In this document: positions 11,625-24,399 of the stretch, in pieces
Position numbering within the stretch: position 1 is the stretch's first letter
Layout of the letters: the number at the start of each line of letters is the position of its first letter
Assembly (NCBI GenBank): GCA_958496175.1
Contig: OY292275.1
Coordinates: forward strand, 8,122,001-8,186,000
Reading direction: 5' to 3'
DNA length: 64,000 nucleotides
DNA from: Sisyra terminalis
Lineage: Eukaryota; Arthropoda; Insecta; Neuroptera; Sisyridae
The notes under the pieces: model-generated
Told to the model about the DNA's origin: nothing
Seen by the model: only the letters and a program-made list of their open reading frames with translations
Database searches by the model: none
Program-made: the position numbers and the translations under genes

Positions 11625-14600
11625 TTAAGTTTTGTCGGTAGGAAAATATACCAAATGTTAGTATTTATCAGCAAAATTTTAAGAACAAAAAAAGCTTAAA
11701 GTTTATCAACATTTTACTGAAAATATTTTTTCCATAAAAGCTTCTTAATCCATTTAATCATGTATTGCAAATATATAGGACCAAATTCTGATTAGAGAAG
11801 ATATGTATTTATCAGGAAGGATATTAATTTCATTTTCCATCAATATTGATGATTTTACTCCCAAAGGCCATTGACTAACATAAGTAGAGGAATTTTATCA
11901 ACAAAAATATTTCCAAGCATATTTCTCAAAAACAATGGAAATAATGAAACCAAAGATTCAATCGCAAAAAACTTTTGATTGCCATGAATGAATATATAGA
12001 ATTAATTTTTCAGAACATTCTTCTAATTGAAAATTGAAGAATTTTTTTTCTAGAACTTGACAGTGCGCCTGCGTATGACATACCAATCCCTAGACAATTG
12101 AAGTATTTAAAGATTTTGGAAGTTTTACGAAAGATGTAGGTGATTTTTTTCAACTCCTTTTTTTGACGTCTTAGAATAAGGAAAATAAATATAATAGAAA
12201 GCAAAAACCTACAAAGAGTAATAAAATTTTCACTAAGGAAATTGACTTCTATGTGCCAACACTTTGAGAATGAATTTAAAAGTTATTTCTTCATCTAAAT
12301 ATTTTTTTTTGTATCCCCAGTAGATAAGAGTTAGATTAACTGTCTTTTTTTTAGCAATGGTAAAAAAATAAAATAGCACATATTTTTTAAATAAATTTTT
12401 TTAAATTTTTTTAAATTAATTTCTAACAAGTTAAAAGAAAGAAGACTGTCGACATTTATGGTACAGAAAAAAATTCTAAAATGAATAAAAAATTAACAAA
12501 TCTTAAATCAGTTGTTATACTTGAACAAATTTGATTAGACCATTTCTATTCAAACGCGTTTTACTTGGACGATTTTCATCCCCAAGTACCAGTAAGTCAT
12601 TAAAAAAAAATGATTCAATTTATCAAGTCGAAAAATTTGATTTATCATTAAAAAAAAAATGTGCGTAAAAATAAAATGTCTCTCTAATTTCATCCAAACG
12701 TTCCACCCTTTTGCGTTAAAAATTTTATTCGAGTTTAATTCCACAATTTAAATACAAACGAGTGTTAAATTGAGGCAAGAGGCGTCACGTTCTATTATAA
12801 AATGTATGCCATGCACGCAATTGCCTAAATTAGGGGGTGGTCCAGGCCTACTTTTCTACTCTCCAAAATTATAACCGCTCTCGCTGAAATGCAATAAGGT
12901 GCGGTAACATTTTCCGTACCGGGAAAAATCTTCTGCTTGACTAATGCTAGAACCGAAATCTAACTTTTTAATTAGTCGTATCCCGTAAGCTGAATGTTTC
13001 TTTAATGAATTCCTTTAGATCTTTGATCGAATTTGTGTGTGGCACGGTGACTGGGTCATACCCGTAAGAGCTTTTAATGCGATAAAGACGCCAAACAAGT
13101 TTGTTATTATAGTACGATACGAAATCATCAACCAGCTTTTGCCATATTGTAAAGCATTCATCTCATAACAGATAATATAACAATCGTTCAAGTGGAGCAG
13201 ACAAATGTGTTTGGAAATTAATTAAAGTTGGATTCAGTCTTGGAAATTAGTAGAATCAATACTTTAAATTGATACAACAATTTAATTTTTATGATGCACA
13301 TGCATGAATTTATTTCCCAAGAAAATTACCAATAAAATTTTGATTAGATATATTATCCCACAACAAAATAATACTTCTTAATCAAGAAACAGTTTTCCGG
13401 TTTGTTTTTTTTTCTCCTTAATTGAACGAATAATTCTTAATCGATCTTTTCCAATAAATGAATACTATTCATACAATACAATTGATACCGCATTTGTGAA
13501 AAATTCAGTTTTGGATTTATCGAAAGAGATATTCAGTAAGCTTATGAAATATTACGTTATCCTCCTTGTGTGAATGTATATACCTCTATATGAGTTTAAT
13601 TTCCCGTTGTTGGGATATTAACAGAAATCTATTGTATAAATCCCATGAGAAAAATTATATTTTGCAACGTTTTGCGAGAACTGCATTTATTTCCCATTAT
13701 CCATTTAAACAGAGTATTAAATTCTGAAATGGTTTTAAAATATAAACCGTAAGTAGAAAATGTTATTACTTTGCGTTTTACCATTTTTGTATGTGTATGT
13801 GTTTGTTTGTTCAGGAGGAGTGTGCTTTTTTCCTATACGTAAAGCTATACACCGCTTTACAGCAAAAAAATGGAATGACTTTATCGAATTTATATTTTTG
13901 TGTGCAAGTTTTGCAAATTCAATATTAAGAAAATGCTTATGTGACGTTTGTATTGTGCAGTTTGTTGCCAATAAATGTCATAATATTGTGTATTGTGTAA
14001 GTCCGGGGTATTGTATTTGAAAATAGAGAAATAAAAGAATAGATATTCGTACATACAGTGGAGAATGTACGCGGATTCCCATTCATGGTTGAGTCATGAA
14101 CGAAAATAAAGTTTGTTGAAAGTTTGTGTCGCTATTTGGAGCGGTGTGAGGGGTTGGAAAAGTGGGTGGAAATGCGTTCGCATCGATGAGTGAGATAAAA
14201 ACTTAAGTGATAAGTTTTCGAAACGTAATTACTGGAATTAGTTTTCGTTTTTAGATCTTTTCAATGTACAGGTAACTTGGAGTGAAACTATTTTCTCATC
14301 AGACGAGAATTTTCATTATTTTCTCGCAAATAAAATTCAAAAAGTTTTTCCACTGTCGTCAAAAATCTTACACTTTTTCATATTTTGTAAACTTTATTAA
14401 TTATTTTTTATAAGTATGGTGCGAGTATCCAATAAGGCCGGCAGTTATTTATACGAAACTTGAACAAATTGATAAAAAACATGTTTAGATATGCCGATCT
14501 TTAGTAATTAACCAAGGGTGTTTATTTGGATGGAAAATTAAAAGACTTAAACATTGGGAAATTGTCTATTGCAGCTTTAACTTCTTCGTTATTAACTCTT

Positions 14601-14770
14601 AATAAATTATCTTTGTTTTAGGAATTGATGTCCATTTTTATTGAAATCAAATTTTCTTTATTTGAATCGAAATACTGAAAGATTTTCAAATGAAATATCT
14701 TAAAGATAAACTAAAATTCACCAAAAGTGAAAAAAAGGTTCCAATAATATTCAAAAAATTAATAATAAAT
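11625..14770. other. No gene found
   Basis: AT-rich DNA with short ORFs on both strands (12010-12204, 12550-12744, 13735-14020) that overlap each other and have no domains. Bases 12775-12990 and 14040-14200 are slightly GC-richer and could be regulatory. No inverted-repeat ends were seen. Confidence 0.45.
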
Positions 14771-15452
14771 TCCTATCGGATGGATATATTTGACCATTTT
14801 AAAGAAACTAGAATATATGGATCTTTGAATAAGAGACATTGCCTATCCCGACTAGAAATTAATTAAGGTATGCCCAAAATATGCATCAGACCCTCATTGA
14901 GCTCCAATGTGGCAGGTTCTATAGGGAAAACTTTATTGAGTGCTCTGTGAGTCCACATTGGGCCCAAGTGTGAAATTAAAAATTTTATTGTTAGTTTTTC
15001 CCCATTGCGCCCTATGGAGGTCTACAGTGAAAAAGCCCAACGATTAAATTAAAAATTATTGAAAGTTTTTCCTCATTATTCATATCGTATGGAGATATTA
15101 AACCATTTTAAGAAAAGAAACTAGAATCAATAGATCTTTCAATAAGAGACATTGCGTATCCTGACTGGAAATTTATATGGGAATGCTCAAGGTATGTATC
15201 AGGTCCTCATTGGGCTTCAATGAGGCAGGCTCCAGTGGGAAAATCTTATTGGGCCCTTTGTGAGCCCACAGTGGGAAGCCTAACTGAGATATTAAAATTA
15301 TATTGCGAGTTTTTCCCCATTGGGCTTTATTGAGGTCCATAGTGAAAAAGTTCAACGATAAAATTCAAAATTATTGAAAAATTTTCCTCATTGAACCCTA
15401 TGTAGAACAATAGTGGAAAAGACCCAACAGTGAAATTAAAAATTATTGAAAT
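14771..15452. repeat. Tandem repeat, ~310-bp unit, two copies plus a partial third, with ~70-bp subrepeats
   Basis: The unit starting TCCTATCGGATGGA at 14771 returns at 15080 (TCATATCGTATGGA), and matching words keep an offset of about 309-315 bp throughout (gaaactagaat, gagacattgc, ctcattgRgct). Inside each unit a subrepeat of the form TTTTTCCYCATTG, CTATGGAGGTC, CAGTGAAAAAGCCCAAC, AAATTATTGAA occurs, with copies near 14994, 15309 and 15378. The many CATTGGGC/CAATGAGG words resemble the subterminal repeats of some DNA transposons. That link is inference. Confidence 0.75.
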
Positions 15453-15837
15453 TGCTTTACTTTAAAGTATAATCTTAATTCTAAATAAATAATTAACACC
15501 CGAATTTTTTAACGATGATAATCAGTTTTGAGTTTAAGTCTAAAATATTTTGAACTATATGAATTGAAGTTTAAAAAAACCACGCTATAACTGACTGCAT
15601 TGAAGTGAGATAACAGTTAGAAAGAGATAGGAACTCAGTTCTCTCGAGCTGTTGTCATCGGTGATGTTGAAAAAAAGTTTACATATTTTCTATTATATTT
15701 CACTGCTGTGGGGTTTACTGAATTTCTTATTTGCTATATGTGTAGCATATTGTTGCATCAGTTAATATTTGACTACGAAGTAATCTAATTATTAGTAGCG
15801 TAATTAATATGAGATTTATTTCTTAAGTTACTTAAAA

Positions 15838-16074
15838 ATGCTGAATACTAATAAGTCGAATACGACTCGCGAATTTTGGCATTTACAGGTCAGAAGAAGT
15901 CAAGAATCAATCCAACATTTTGTCAATGTACGAGCATCAAGTGACTTTCCAGAATCTTCAGATGCATCTAGTTATTCGGAAGAAGTATCAAATATAATCA
16001 ACAATGAACCTGCACTAGAAGATAATAATCAACAGATTGCCAACATCTGGGCTCAAGAGGAATTGCCCAATTGA
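15838..16074 (+). CDS. 78-codon Ser/Glu/Asn-rich ORF between two repeat clusters (unknown)
   Basis: The ORF starts MLNTNKSNTTREFWHLQVRR, then has a Ser/Asp/Glu-rich stretch (SSDFPESSDASSYSEE) and an Asn/Gln-rich end. It lies between the 310-bp tandem repeat and a cluster of GGATTGCCCAATTG words and reads into the latter. A basic start followed by an acidic low-complexity spacer is seen at the N-terminus of some transposon proteins, so it may be a first exon or fragment of one. I do not recognise a family, and a chance ORF remains possible. Confidence 0.2.
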   Translation: MLNTNKSNTTREFWHLQVRRSQESIQHFVNVRASSDFPESSDASSYSEEVSNIINNEPALEDNNQQIANIWAQEELPN

Positions 16075-16127
16075 GGCACAAAGAGGATTGCCTAGTTGTA
16101 GTCCAAAAGGGATTACCCAATTGGGGA
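16056..16127. repeat. Three short degenerate copies of a GGATTGCCCAATTG word
   Basis: Copies are gaggaattgcccaattgagg (from 16057), gaggattgcctagttgtag (from 16083) and agggattacccaattgggg (from 16108). Their spacing is about 25 bp. The words resemble, in reverse complement, the CAATGAGG/CATTGGGC words of the 14771-15452 array, suggesting both belong to one element. Confidence 0.5.
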
Positions 16128-18043
16128 TTCGCGTTACATCCAAAACTGGGACCCAATGAGGTAAATCCTGATTGTGCAACCCTCATAGGGGGCTCACTCG
16201 AAAATGTCTAATCCGAAAGTCGTGTAACTTTACCAATGCCAATGTTAAGGTTAAAAAATATTACATTGATTTATTATAAACTTCTTATCTAGTTTTCTAT
16301 GGTAGGAAAACATTTGTCGCCTTTTTTTTTTAACCAAAATTAGTAAAAATTGATCAACAACGAATAAAAGATCTATCTTCACAAAATGTTATTTCCTTAT
16401 CATTTCTACAATTTTAAATAAATTACATTCTTGAGAAAGTTTGATTGCCAAAATTTACCGAATTTGCCGAGAAATAAATAGACGACGCCATTTAAACAAA
16501 GAAGGTTGGCAATAGTACCCAAAAGTAACTAAGAAAAAAAAAGATCGAAAGAAGATAGTTTATTGAAATGCTACTCTTATTTTTGAAAGCGAAAGTTACG
16601 AAACAAACATTGAATAAACTATTTTGTGCAAATTTCCAAATAGTAGGATACCTGATAAAAGTTTTTCTTTATCAAAATTTGTATTCCTTTAAAGTGCATT
16701 ACGTCCAAATCATAATGCGAAAGTTTTGCCTCGTATTCGTAAGATATCCTTCTTTTTACCGAAATTTTGATTTTTTTTTTTTTAGAGAAATTTAAAAGAA
16801 AAACTTTTCGTTAATTCAAGAACCATTAGCATGAAAACAAATGAGATAAAATTACACTTTAAAAATAGCATGAATCTTCTACTACTGTTTTTAAATGTTG
16901 ATCATAACTCTTCCCGTAGTAAAGCAACAAGGAAAAAACGATTCCCTTTTAATGTGTTGGTATAGGCAGCATGTTTTTTTCAGTGCACACAGAATAATTT
17001 TTATTTAATGTCTGTTATTTCTTTAAATTTCTGTTTAGATAATGAACATTAGGGAAAATAAAAAATTACTAGCTCGAGACAAGTTATATATAGAAATGAT
17101 AAATGAAAATTGTTGCCTGGAAATGTGAGCATGTTGTACTTTATTAGCGTATAGAACGGAGTTATATGTCTGGCTTATGGAAGAGCTTTTGAACCCATCG
17201 ACCACGCGGTGGTGGCACCGAGGTGCAACGGAGAAAAGGGCAGAAGGCACAAGGTGGTGAGTCGCGTGGAAAGGTAGCCTCCGGCTTATTTATGACCAAA
17301 GAGCACGCAAAATGCCCTCATATATGTGAATCTAGTGACGTGAGACTTGGGGGTGGCTCGCCACACTGTATGCACCCTCTATCACTGATAAGTGTTTGAC
17401 TCATTCTAGGATGAAACACTCGTGGCGAAGCGCCGGGGGATGAGTCTCGGGGTTGTGCTCTCTTTCTTTTGGGTGTCATTACATTTTATAAGCCGTACAG
17501 ATAACGTAATTTATTTTCATGTGAAATAGAGTGGGGTTGCTGTGTAATTTTGCTGATAAAAATGAGAAATCTTCGATTAAAATGTAGTAAACGTCACGAG
17601 CGATGGCACCCGTTTCATGGTTCGGGCCGTATATTTTTCGATGGAACATTTTAACCATAAAATTGCTCTTAGTTGCTTTTTTGAATCACTTCATTGATAA
17701 CTGCTCGTTGATACCTAGTTACTTTTTATCAAACATCTCAATATTTTATAACTCGTGTAAATACAAGTTGCTGATACCCACGACTTCGTCTACAAAATAC
17801 TTTATTACTTCAACATCAAAAACTACATCCTGTTTAAAAAAAATAAACTTTTTTGCTATTTATGAATTTAATATTGTAAAACAACTGTAAAATATATAGT
17901 AAATCAGTGTAAAATATTCCTAAATCAAAATTTGTTGTCAACTATTTATGGAATTACATTCTGGTGTCCATTTTAGTCAATGCATTGTCAAGGGAGCATA
18001 ATTTAAAAAAGTTACCAAAAATAAGACTTTTTTGATCTATGTA
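16128..18043. other. No gene found; GC-rich island at 17140-17480
   Basis: The island at 17140-17480 holds blocks such as GACCACGCGGTGGTGGCACC and GAAGCGCCGGGGGATGAG, unlike the AT-rich flanks. It shows no sustained recognisable coding frame on either strand; the minus ORF at 17035-17250 ends within it. Conserved regulatory DNA or an untranslated exon is possible. ORFs at 16568-16795 and 17603-17890 have no domains. Confidence 0.4.
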
Positions 18044-19316
18044 GGAGGAAGTGGGACAAATTGATACATAAAAATTTAAAATCAAATAATAAGGGAACAA
18101 ACATACAAATTTTAATTTATTTTCAATTCAACGTTTAGTTAAAGTAATAAATATTATATGGTCAAGGAGAAAAATTGGTTAAGTAGTAAAAGGATTTTGA
18201 ATCATTCTGCCCCCCCAACGGGGCACTTAAATACATAACATGAGGTACTTTAATTCTTATTGGAAATTACAGGAAAGTGGTGAAATTATAACATTTTCAT
18301 GCTTTTATTTTCTTTTATTGTCAAGATATCGTAATGTCTCTAAAAAAAAGCTAGTTACTTAACCAAATTAACCATTTAATATAATAAAACTAGCTAAACC
18401 TGCGCGCGTTGCTAAACCACCGACTGAAATATCTTTGAGAACCAAATTTTGATCATAATTTTTACGACCGAAATTTGTCGTACCAAATTAGAAACTTTCG
18501 TGGGCTCATGCGCAACAGCTTTGCTAAGGATCTTCATTTGATTAAATTCATAGTTTACGATTCTATAAAAGACATTCATTTTTATATATATATAGATTAT
18601 TAATTATGAATTTTACTGCAAGTCAACTAATATTCAGTAAAGATTTTCTTTTGCTGGCTAGTAAAAATTTGAGCAACAGTAACTTTGAACCATTTAAATT
18701 GGAAGTTGATGATTGGTTTTCCTCATAAACTTTTTAAATCTTTTCAACATGATGTTGTAGAGTCATAGATTAATGTAATGATCTTTATCTTTCTTCATCT
18801 TTCAGCCTTTGATGTTTATATGCCCACCATTTTCTAATGACAGCAAAAAAATATTTAATTTCAACTTAAATCAATGGCTTACAAATTTTTTTTGGGGCAC
18901 CTTGATAGACTTAAAAGCCACAATGATGTGTAATATTGTGCCCCAAACTTTGGTGCATCTAAGTGCTCCAAAATACATTTTTCAAAATGCTATTTATACT
19001 GAAGACATTCAATTTTTTATTTAAGAAAAAGGACCAAATTGTTAATACTTAACGTTAAAATTTAACGTTAGTAACTAAAGATATTTTTAAGGAAATCAAA
19101 CATGTTAAAAATTAACGTATTTTTAGCTGTCGAGACTGAAAATATGTTGACTTTTAGAATGTTATCAGCTCTAAAGCTGTTTATGTATTTACAGTGAATG
19201 CTTTCAAACGTTTTATTGAGAATTCTTGAGAAATCACCATTTAAATACGATCAATCGATTGTTAAATACTAAAGGTGTATTATTGTGCATCTTGTATCAT
19301 TGTGCTCCACTTCCCC
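18044..19316. mobile_element. Putative DNA element with scattered GGRGCAC-type motifs
   Basis: A short inverted repeat bounds the region: AAGTGGGACAAATTGATACA (from about 18049) and, reverse-complemented from 19314, GGAAGTGGAGCACAATGATA. Seven or more copies of a related word, roughly GGRGCAC, A/T-rich triplet, GATACAYC, occur: plus strand at 18053-18067, 18220-18236 and 18894-18911; minus strand at 18928-18944, 18952-18969, 19274-19290 and 19293-19310. Repeated transposase-binding-like words in both orientations near the ends are typical of DNA transposons. No ORF is recognised (18809-19024 is unremarkable) and the target duplication is unclear. Confidence 0.5.
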
Positions 19317-22300
19317 ATTTCCCTTGTAGCTCCAGGAACCTTTTAAAATTATCTCTTTATTCCTGTTGAGTATGTTGAAGTAAGTAGTTATTTCGTGGAA
19401 GTAATTTCAATTTAAAAAAAAATAATAGTTTTCGTTCATGATAACATTTTTACTCTTGCAATAAAAACTATAACAAATAGTGTTATAACTTTTATAAAAA
19501 TGATCTTACTATTCAAAAACTGAGGGTAATCTTTAGCCAAATTCTACCCCTTTGCTACCGAGCAAAATACGTCATTAAAATATGCCTCAAAAAGCTTTAT
19601 TTTAATGTTAAAATTATAAAAAATTATATGGTAATCTATTGAAGTTGATAATGTGATAAGTGATAATTCTGTACAGCTTTTAGAAAGCGATTGATGGAAA
19701 AGCAAATGTACTATTTTAGAAGTATGTAGAGTAGAAAAGTAAGATAAATAGATTAAAATGTTTAAGTTGTAACGCAAACTTGGAAAGGAAAGTACATAAA
19801 ACGCTTATGAGTTGCTTGAAAATTTATTAAAATTCAAAATTAAATTAACGAAGATTATAGGCGCATATAAGACTCTTTGATTATTTAGTTCGTCGGTTAA
19901 TAAGTTGAAGAGAACATCTGCGGTCGTGGTGGCACGACGACTAGATTTTCGAGCGCAACTTTGATACTACAAGTTCGGTACGAAAATTACGCGAATATAA
20001 ATACAAATAAGTGGAAAAGCGGCACATGACAAGAACCGGATAAAATATCTAATGAGACACTGAACATGTTAAAACGAGACGGAAAATCCAGAACGATATT
20101 ATGTAAAATTAGTGTACATTGTTAAGAGGTAAGAAGTAAGAAGTGCGCAGCTTGCACGAGTGCATTTAACCATTAAACCTCAGAACGACCTCATTCCCAT
20201 CCCTGTGGATGCCAAGCTCAATATTATATTCTCATCCACTTGCCTCCAAAATGGTATTAATTCCACCGTATATGAGATTCTTAGAAACGTATCTTTATTT
20301 ACATATGAAATTATTAGTTTTCATATGTTTAAACTTTTGAAAAATTCTATGCACTTTTCGGGGGAGTTGAGTTGGTGGTGTGGAAAGATTAAAGCGGGTT
20401 TTTTTTTTTGCTGATGTTTTAAACATTTCACAATGGTCTAATCGCCAGAACCGTTTTATGCAGTTAATGGGTGGGTGAGTGAGGCAATAATAGATGGAAG
20501 TGCAGGCGATGTGTGTCACTTGCATGTGCTCTCACCTTATGCAACATAAAGTGCATATTAACTTGCCAGGAGATATGGATAATGATCCAATTTACCAACT
20601 GTAAAGTGGCCCTAAAGGAATTACATGGTATGAGTAATGTCATTTCGGCCCTCAATAGCATGTCTCTTCTAAACGATCAAACAACGACGAAGAGACGCAT
20701 TACACATTTCGATAACAAAGCAAAGTTAATTTGCTTGATCAAAACTGGCACAATTATAATTTGTTTGGCTTAATAAACTTCTAATCATCATAAAACAGTC
20801 AAGTAAAACTGAAAGATATAAAAAAATTACAAAGATCATTTCACATAAGTTAAATGAAACGAAAAACGAAAAAATGCGATAAAGTTTTTAGTGTTTAAGA
20901 CATTCCATGCGTTAATAATAAGACTTTCGGTAAACTGACGAGAAAAAAAATCGTCTCGATTTCTTCAACGTAAAAAGAGACGAAACGTATTAGAAACGTG
21001 TTCGTAACGTTTTAAACTTTTTGATTTATGAATCGCTTCGCTGAAAATAATGAAATTTTTGTAAATTTTCTATCATCGTTTCCATTTCTTGGACTCATAA
21101 ATAAAGAATTTATTAAGTTAAATTTACTGTTACGTGTTTGTGCACAGTCGCCAACGTTCTCACGCCTATTATTCCAATTAAGAACGTCGAAGACGAGATT
21201 TAAACTTTCCTGGATCGTGAATGTGACAATTTTCAACACAAATACATTGGACGAACTTTCGTTTCGTCGTGCACAGAGGATGGCCTCATTAAAATTGCAT
21301 CGTCATAAGGAAGAAAACGAATGAGATAATTTTCATTTTTCAGTCGCAAAGGCTCACTCGGAAAAATCAGACAGTGTAATAAGATAGAGAGCAATGACGT
21401 TACGGCCAATTTCATTCGCTACATTAAAAGTAAGTTGCAATGTAACTGGAGCGTTCACGCTCCCGTGGCTTCGTTACCGAAACTAACGACAATGGTTATA
21501 TATACTTTAGACAGTGTTACGTCTCGAAATCCTCCATAGTCCATACCCACAGGACATAGATGAACAGACAAACTGATATCAAGATACAGAGATCCCTTTT
21601 TTATTTGACCATTTCTCCTAATGGTGTCCACGTATTCTTTTTTTGTGCCCAGTCTAAGCCCAATAAAAGACAACACTTAACTGGTTTCAATGTTGAAAAT
21701 AATTTTATTAATTCAATATCCTAATGGCCACTCGACTAAAGACCCAACAATAAAAGTCGGGAAAAAAACTTTTAACACTTGAAAAATTAACAGTGGAAAA
21801 AGTTGCACAATTTGTATTTGTAATAGTATAGAGCATTTTATCATGTTTAACGATGGGGGTAGCGAGTAACCCACCCACAACTTGTATCAGGAGGGTGACA
21901 AAGCGACGTGTGTTGCTAAGCTTTTATTTACATGTTTAGTTAATTTGGAAACACGACTGGTATCGTGCAGTTGACATGCAAGTTATTTATATACATGCAA
22001 TGGAGAAAAAAAATTATACGTTGGTATGTGTAAAATTATGATTGATAATAAAAATTAAAGAAATTATAGTATGATTTACAAGGGGCGTTAATTTATGTGA
22101 CACTGTGCATGACAAAATGACCAAGTAAATTAATTAATGAAACGTTTAGTTTTATGAATTAATTTTTGTTAGATAACGCTTACGTTAATTGTTCATATTT
22201 TAATTAATATTTAAAAATGTCCAACTCTTGTCGCCGATGTTGGTAATAATTTTATTTGCTTTCAACACGTTTTTTTTTCTCCCCATAACATTTTCATTAA

Positions 22301-23640
22301 CAACTTTCACAGTTTCGAGTAAAATCAAGATAAAAACACTTATTTTTCAAATGGCAAAGTTATATTGGCTTAATAAAAAGTGCAAACTTAAAATTTTCTA
22401 TTAAAAAGAATGTCAAGTTTTATCTCGTTTAACATGAAATAAATTATCTTTGTTCAAGTTAATTTAACTCTGGAGAATGTGTATCGGGGTTGTCGGCGTT
22501 TTCTATTTGAATTTATAAGAAATTGTACTGTTATAAATTCTGTCGTTGTAATTTATATGGCGAAAAGAACTTGCAATCGATCCTTTTTGTAATAATAAAT
22601 CGAAGGTAAATTGAACATTTTGGAGAGAGAAAATGTCGTCGCCCGCCACCAATGGTCAACATCGTTGCACCATTTTCCGTTTTCAATTAAACTCATAGAA
22701 CAGTCAATGCATTTGTCTATTAAACACTCCTTCAGATAACTGGACAGATTGTGTGCACTATTTTCCTCTAATGGCCAACACTTGCTTGCAAACATGACAA
22801 TTTATTTTCCTTGTGGACAACATTCACAATTCCCATGTTAAAGTGACCGTAACTTACAATTAAGTGTTCAATCTCTTTACTGTCGACAAAGAGTTTTTAT
22901 ATTCCTTTTTTTTTTGTTGGAAAATATCACACGATACGGTAATGGACAAATTGTCTGCTAAAAATTGTTTATTATCTGCAGTGATGCATTCAGAAACTGA
23001 GTTTCTAAGAGAAACAACGTTGAAACAATATTAAATTTTCTTGCTTTTTCATTTTCATTGAAATTGTTCATCAACAATTATTTTTTTGTTGTTTGACTTC
23101 AAAAAAAAATCAATCTCAAATGTTACAAAACGTAATTTTTTGACATTTAATTCTATTTTATACTTCTAAAGATTGAAAAATGATGGTATTTTTTCAGTTT
23201 ATTTTCTCAGACGCTTTATTACGTATTTCGCATATTTTTCTATCCAAATTTATAAAAAAATTAACTAAAGATATTTTTTCAGTGTCCAGTCGTAAGTTTC
23301 TGATTTACTAGATGGCGTTTTGGATGCATCTTGATTTAAAACTAAACTCTCGAAAACCAGCATAAGGTATATGAATTTCGTATTGTATCAATTTATGAGC
23401 AATCAAATCTAAAGGCATAAACATATGATGGGTCTCTAGGAGACGATTTTCGGCTATATTTTCTTATATTACTTGGAAAAAAAGTAAAATATATCATGGA
23501 AAAATATATTTTTTTTAATTCACTCTTATACTCGATACTTTGTCAATGATAACCATTGAAACATTTATTTTATTTTTACAAATTTGGGAGTAAACCATTT
23601 TGATGAGAGTTTCAAAAAGTATTTTAAATTTTATTTACTA
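19317..23640. other. No gene found in 4.3 kb
   Basis: Mixed AT-rich DNA with moderately GC-richer parts at 19900-20050, 20440-20660, 21130-21480 and 21860-21915. ORFs at 20160-20414, 20295-20525, 20513-20773, 21028-21324, 21455-21676 and 22553-22795 overlap on both strands without recognisable domains. No transposon ends were identified. Confidence 0.4.
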
Positions 23641-23649
23641 TTTGGTTAA

Positions 23650-24120
23650 CGATTGCGAAGAAGATGCAAATATTATATGCCAAGAAGCTAGGTCACTAGC
23701 ACCGAAGGATGTAGAGAAGAAAATAAACGAACTGTAGAAAAACCCAGAACAGCATTAGCAAAACTAACGAAGACTTGGAAAAGTATATTCATCTGGAAAA
23801 CAGCTAAAGAAAAACGAGCTAATGCGCTGATTTTTCCCATTGCCACATACTTCTGTGAAGTTTGGCCCCCAAAAAAATTTCATAGTAGAATCATAAGTAG
23901 AATAAACAAGGCATTCTTGTAGCACTTCTGTCTTATGGCTAGAAGAACTGAAGAAATGGAACTACTTATAGTTGAAGAAGAAGTGGAAGGTAAATATAAT
24001 AAAGAAAAATCTCTACACATCACCACACACATGATGGCCCAAAATTCACGAAAAGTCACGAAAATTTACCATGGAAAAATACAGCTCTTGACAACGCATC
24101 AAAATTGTTCAAACTTGCTT
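23650..24120 (+). pseudogene. Decayed LINE ORF2 fragment, RTE-like
   Basis: Plus-strand frames give EEDANIICQEARSL (a worn form of the reverse-transcriptase YADD motif region), then TALAKLTKTWKSIFIWKTAK, ALIFPIATYFCEVW and ARRTEEMELLIVEEE. This follows the usual order KLTKIWKDR..., LVFPIATYGCESW..., ARRTNKSVLEEI found after the palm domain of insect RTE-like LINEs. A stop separates the first block from the second, and about 80 residues expected between them are missing. No endonuclease domain remains. A broken mariner-like transposase follows ~300 bp downstream on the same strand. Confidence 0.72.
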
Positions 24121-24399
24121 TAAAACCACCAATCAATTGTAAGAAAGCGGAAAGTATAACGTCGTCATTTTGACATTAAAAATGCACCCTCGGAGGCAAT
24201 GATTCATTAATTAGAACAACAGAGTTTTGTAGGGGACCTTCTATATACTCAGAGATCAAAAACAGCTAAGACAAAAGAAAATTTGGATCTTATGAGGAGT
24301 AGTGGCAAAGAAGACCCAGAAGCGTTGGCTCGGAGGCGAGCTACTACAGTGAATTTGACATGGTTTAAATCTTAATCCGAACAAAACTTAAGTGGTGCA

